From assembly GCA_963790085.1 (NCBI GenBank), contig CAWBNH010000013.1, forward strand, positions 62,001-126,000: a DNA stretch of 64,000 nucleotides, given 5' to 3'. The stretch is from CAXMST01 sp963790085. Lineage in GTDB: Bacteria > Actinomycetota > Thermoleophilia > Solirubrobacterales > 70-9. Below the pieces are notes generated by a model, which ran no database searches, was not told the DNA's origin, and worked only from the letters and a program-made list of their open reading frames with translations. The translations under genes and the position numbers were made by a program. How positions within the stretch are numbered: position 1 is the first letter of the stretch; each line of letters starts with the position of its first letter. Shown here one piece after another: positions 63,159-64,000 of the stretch.

Positions 63159-63431
63159 ATGGAAGCCGGTGGATTTGGTGGACTGTTCGGCGATCCGGAT
63201 GAGTTGCGTGAGCAGCTCGCGGGCATGGCCGAGCAGATGCAGGGGGCGCAACGCGTCGCCTGGGCGGACAACGCGATCCAGCTCGCGGTGACGATGACGG
63301 TGGCCGCAATCGGGCGGGTCGAGCTGAGCGGCACCAGCGATGAGCAGGCGATTCAGATTCGCGACGCGATCAGGATGATCTTTCCCGAGACGGTCACGCT
63401 CGTCAGCGAAGCGCGCCAGGGCCTGAGCTAG
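63159..63431 (+). CDS. Small conserved-looking protein of unknown function (90 aa)
   Basis: MEAGGFGGLFGDPDELREQLAGMAEQMQG gives a helix with Met/Gln-rich heptads (shown: LREQLAGMAEQMQG). It is followed by a beta-alpha region (AIQLAVTMTVAAIGRVELSG) and a helix ending EARQGLS. The overall size and opening recall YbaB/EbfC-type nucleoid proteins, but the match is loose. Leaderless-type promoter supports expression. Confidence 0.6.
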   Translation: MEAGGFGGLFGDPDELREQLAGMAEQMQGAQRVAWADNAIQLAVTMTVAAIGRVELSGTSDEQAIQIRDAIRMIFPETVTLVSEARQGLS

Positions 63432-63436
63432 GCGAG

Positions 63437-64000
63437 CTACCAATCCGGCTCGGGCCGCTCGCGGCCACGGATCGCTGGTCGGTCGGCGAGCGCCCAACGC
63501 CAGGTGACCAGCACGCCGATCGCCATCATCGCCGTCGCGAGCATCGAGCCGAGCGAGAGCAGCGGGACGCCGGTCAGCCCGTTTCCGATGTTGCAGCCAT
63601 GAGCGATGCTGCCGCCGAAGCCCATCGCGAGGCCACCGATCGCCGCCCGTGACGCCCGGCGCCCGTCCGGGAGGCGCAACGGGCCGCGGACCGTCAGCGC
63701 TGCGCCGGCGACCGTGCCGATCGCGAGGAAGACCGCAAAGCTCGCGGTGCCGCCGTCGAAGATCGCGACGCGGGCGCTCTCGGCGGCGCCGACGAAGCCG
63801 AGCCCGTAGCCGTAGTCCGCCCACCCGGCAAGCACCCAGGTCAAGACGCCGATCAGCCCGAGGCCGATTCCGGCGCGCAGACCGACCGAGCCGCGGCGAA
63901 GCAGGAAGAGGAACAGGCCGGCGCCGAGCAGCAGGGCAAGCGGCACGAAGTCGATCCCGAACGCGGCATAGAGCGTCCGGTCGGCCGGGGCGTCAACCGC
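63437..64000 (-). CDS. YeeE/YedE-family sulfur-compound transporter (5' end outside window)
   Basis: The frame is open to the window edge (188 codons seen), so the N-terminus is missing. Several helices; the conserved Cys/Gly loop GGSIAHGCNIGNGLTGVPLL is the hallmark of YeeE/YedE (DUF395), which includes thiosulfate transporters such as TsuA. It probably imports a sulfur species and may work with the sulfur island at 8-14 kb. A GTG at 63946 would be an internal start and is less likely. Confidence 0.85.
   Translation of the reverse strand, partial: AVDAPADRTLYAAFGIDFVPLALLLGAGLFLFLLRRGSVGLRAGIGLGLIGVLTWVLAGWADYGYGLGFVGAAESARVAIFDGGTASFAVFLAIGTVAGAALTVRGPLRLPDGRRASRAAIGGLAMGFGGSIAHGCNIGNGLTGVPLLSLGSMLATAMMAIGVLVTWRWALADRPAIRGRERPEPDW

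Overview
The window comes from a high-GC actinobacterium. I infer a Thermoleophilia/Solirubrobacterales-type soil organism. Reasons: a complete 14-subunit nuo set in actinobacterial style, many short intergenic gaps with TAGRNT-type -10 hexamers placed directly before start codons, secreted enzymes ending in calcium-binding RTX tails with a final Cys pair, and a long ThyX-like protein. Taxonomy is inference; there is no rRNA here.

Layout. 1-3.8 kb: SPFH protein, seryl-tRNA synthetase with a lipoprotein cytochrome c just upstream, flavin reductase and a small membrane protein. 3.9-31.9 kb: respiratory complex I in gene order A to N but broken into blocks: nuoA-E (3866-7618), nuoF-H (14136-19040), nuoI (20071-20649) and nuoJ-N (25866-31893). 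The first interruption is a thiol/sulfur island: a leftward DUF2892-small membrane protein-VKOR-DsbA operon, divergent from ArsR-MMPL-(metallo-beta-lactamase + two rhodaneses)-TSUP exporter. The second is a frameshifted short-chain dehydrogenase. The third is an acyl-CoA module (degenerate MBL protein, acyl-CoA ligase, SCP2 protein, CaiB-type racemase, HSL esterase).

31.9-45.5 kb is a probable amine or quaternary-amine uptake and catabolism locus: FAD oxidoreductase, class III aminotransferase, ADP-forming acyl-CoA ligase, acyl-CoA dehydrogenase with a coupled small protein, Rieske oxygenase, two TetR regulators, and a spermidine/putrescine-type ABC importer. Two divergent control regions in it share the motif ATTGACTACAARGT. 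45.5-53.8 kb: a secreted GH31 glycosidase and a secreted S1 protease, both RTX-tailed, around a VOC protein and a duplicated ThyX-like protein, then acetyl-CoA synthetase. 53.8-58.1 kb: MoxR-DUF58-TgpA operon, with tgpA frameshifted. 58.1-64 kb: membrane proteins, double-ACT protein, peptide deformylase, saccharopine-dehydrogenase-like reductase, small unknown genes, and the 5'-truncated (at the window edge) YeeE/YedE transporter.

Genome-style signals stand out. At least ten genes have a TANNNT hexamer 6-9 nt before the start codon (predicted leaderless mRNAs). Most convergent gene pairs carry an inverted repeat spanning their facing stop codons. Two genes carry single-base frameshifts that could be real decay or assembly errors. 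No tRNA, rRNA, CRISPR array, insertion sequence or prophage was recognised, and there is no gene-free stretch above 300 bases.
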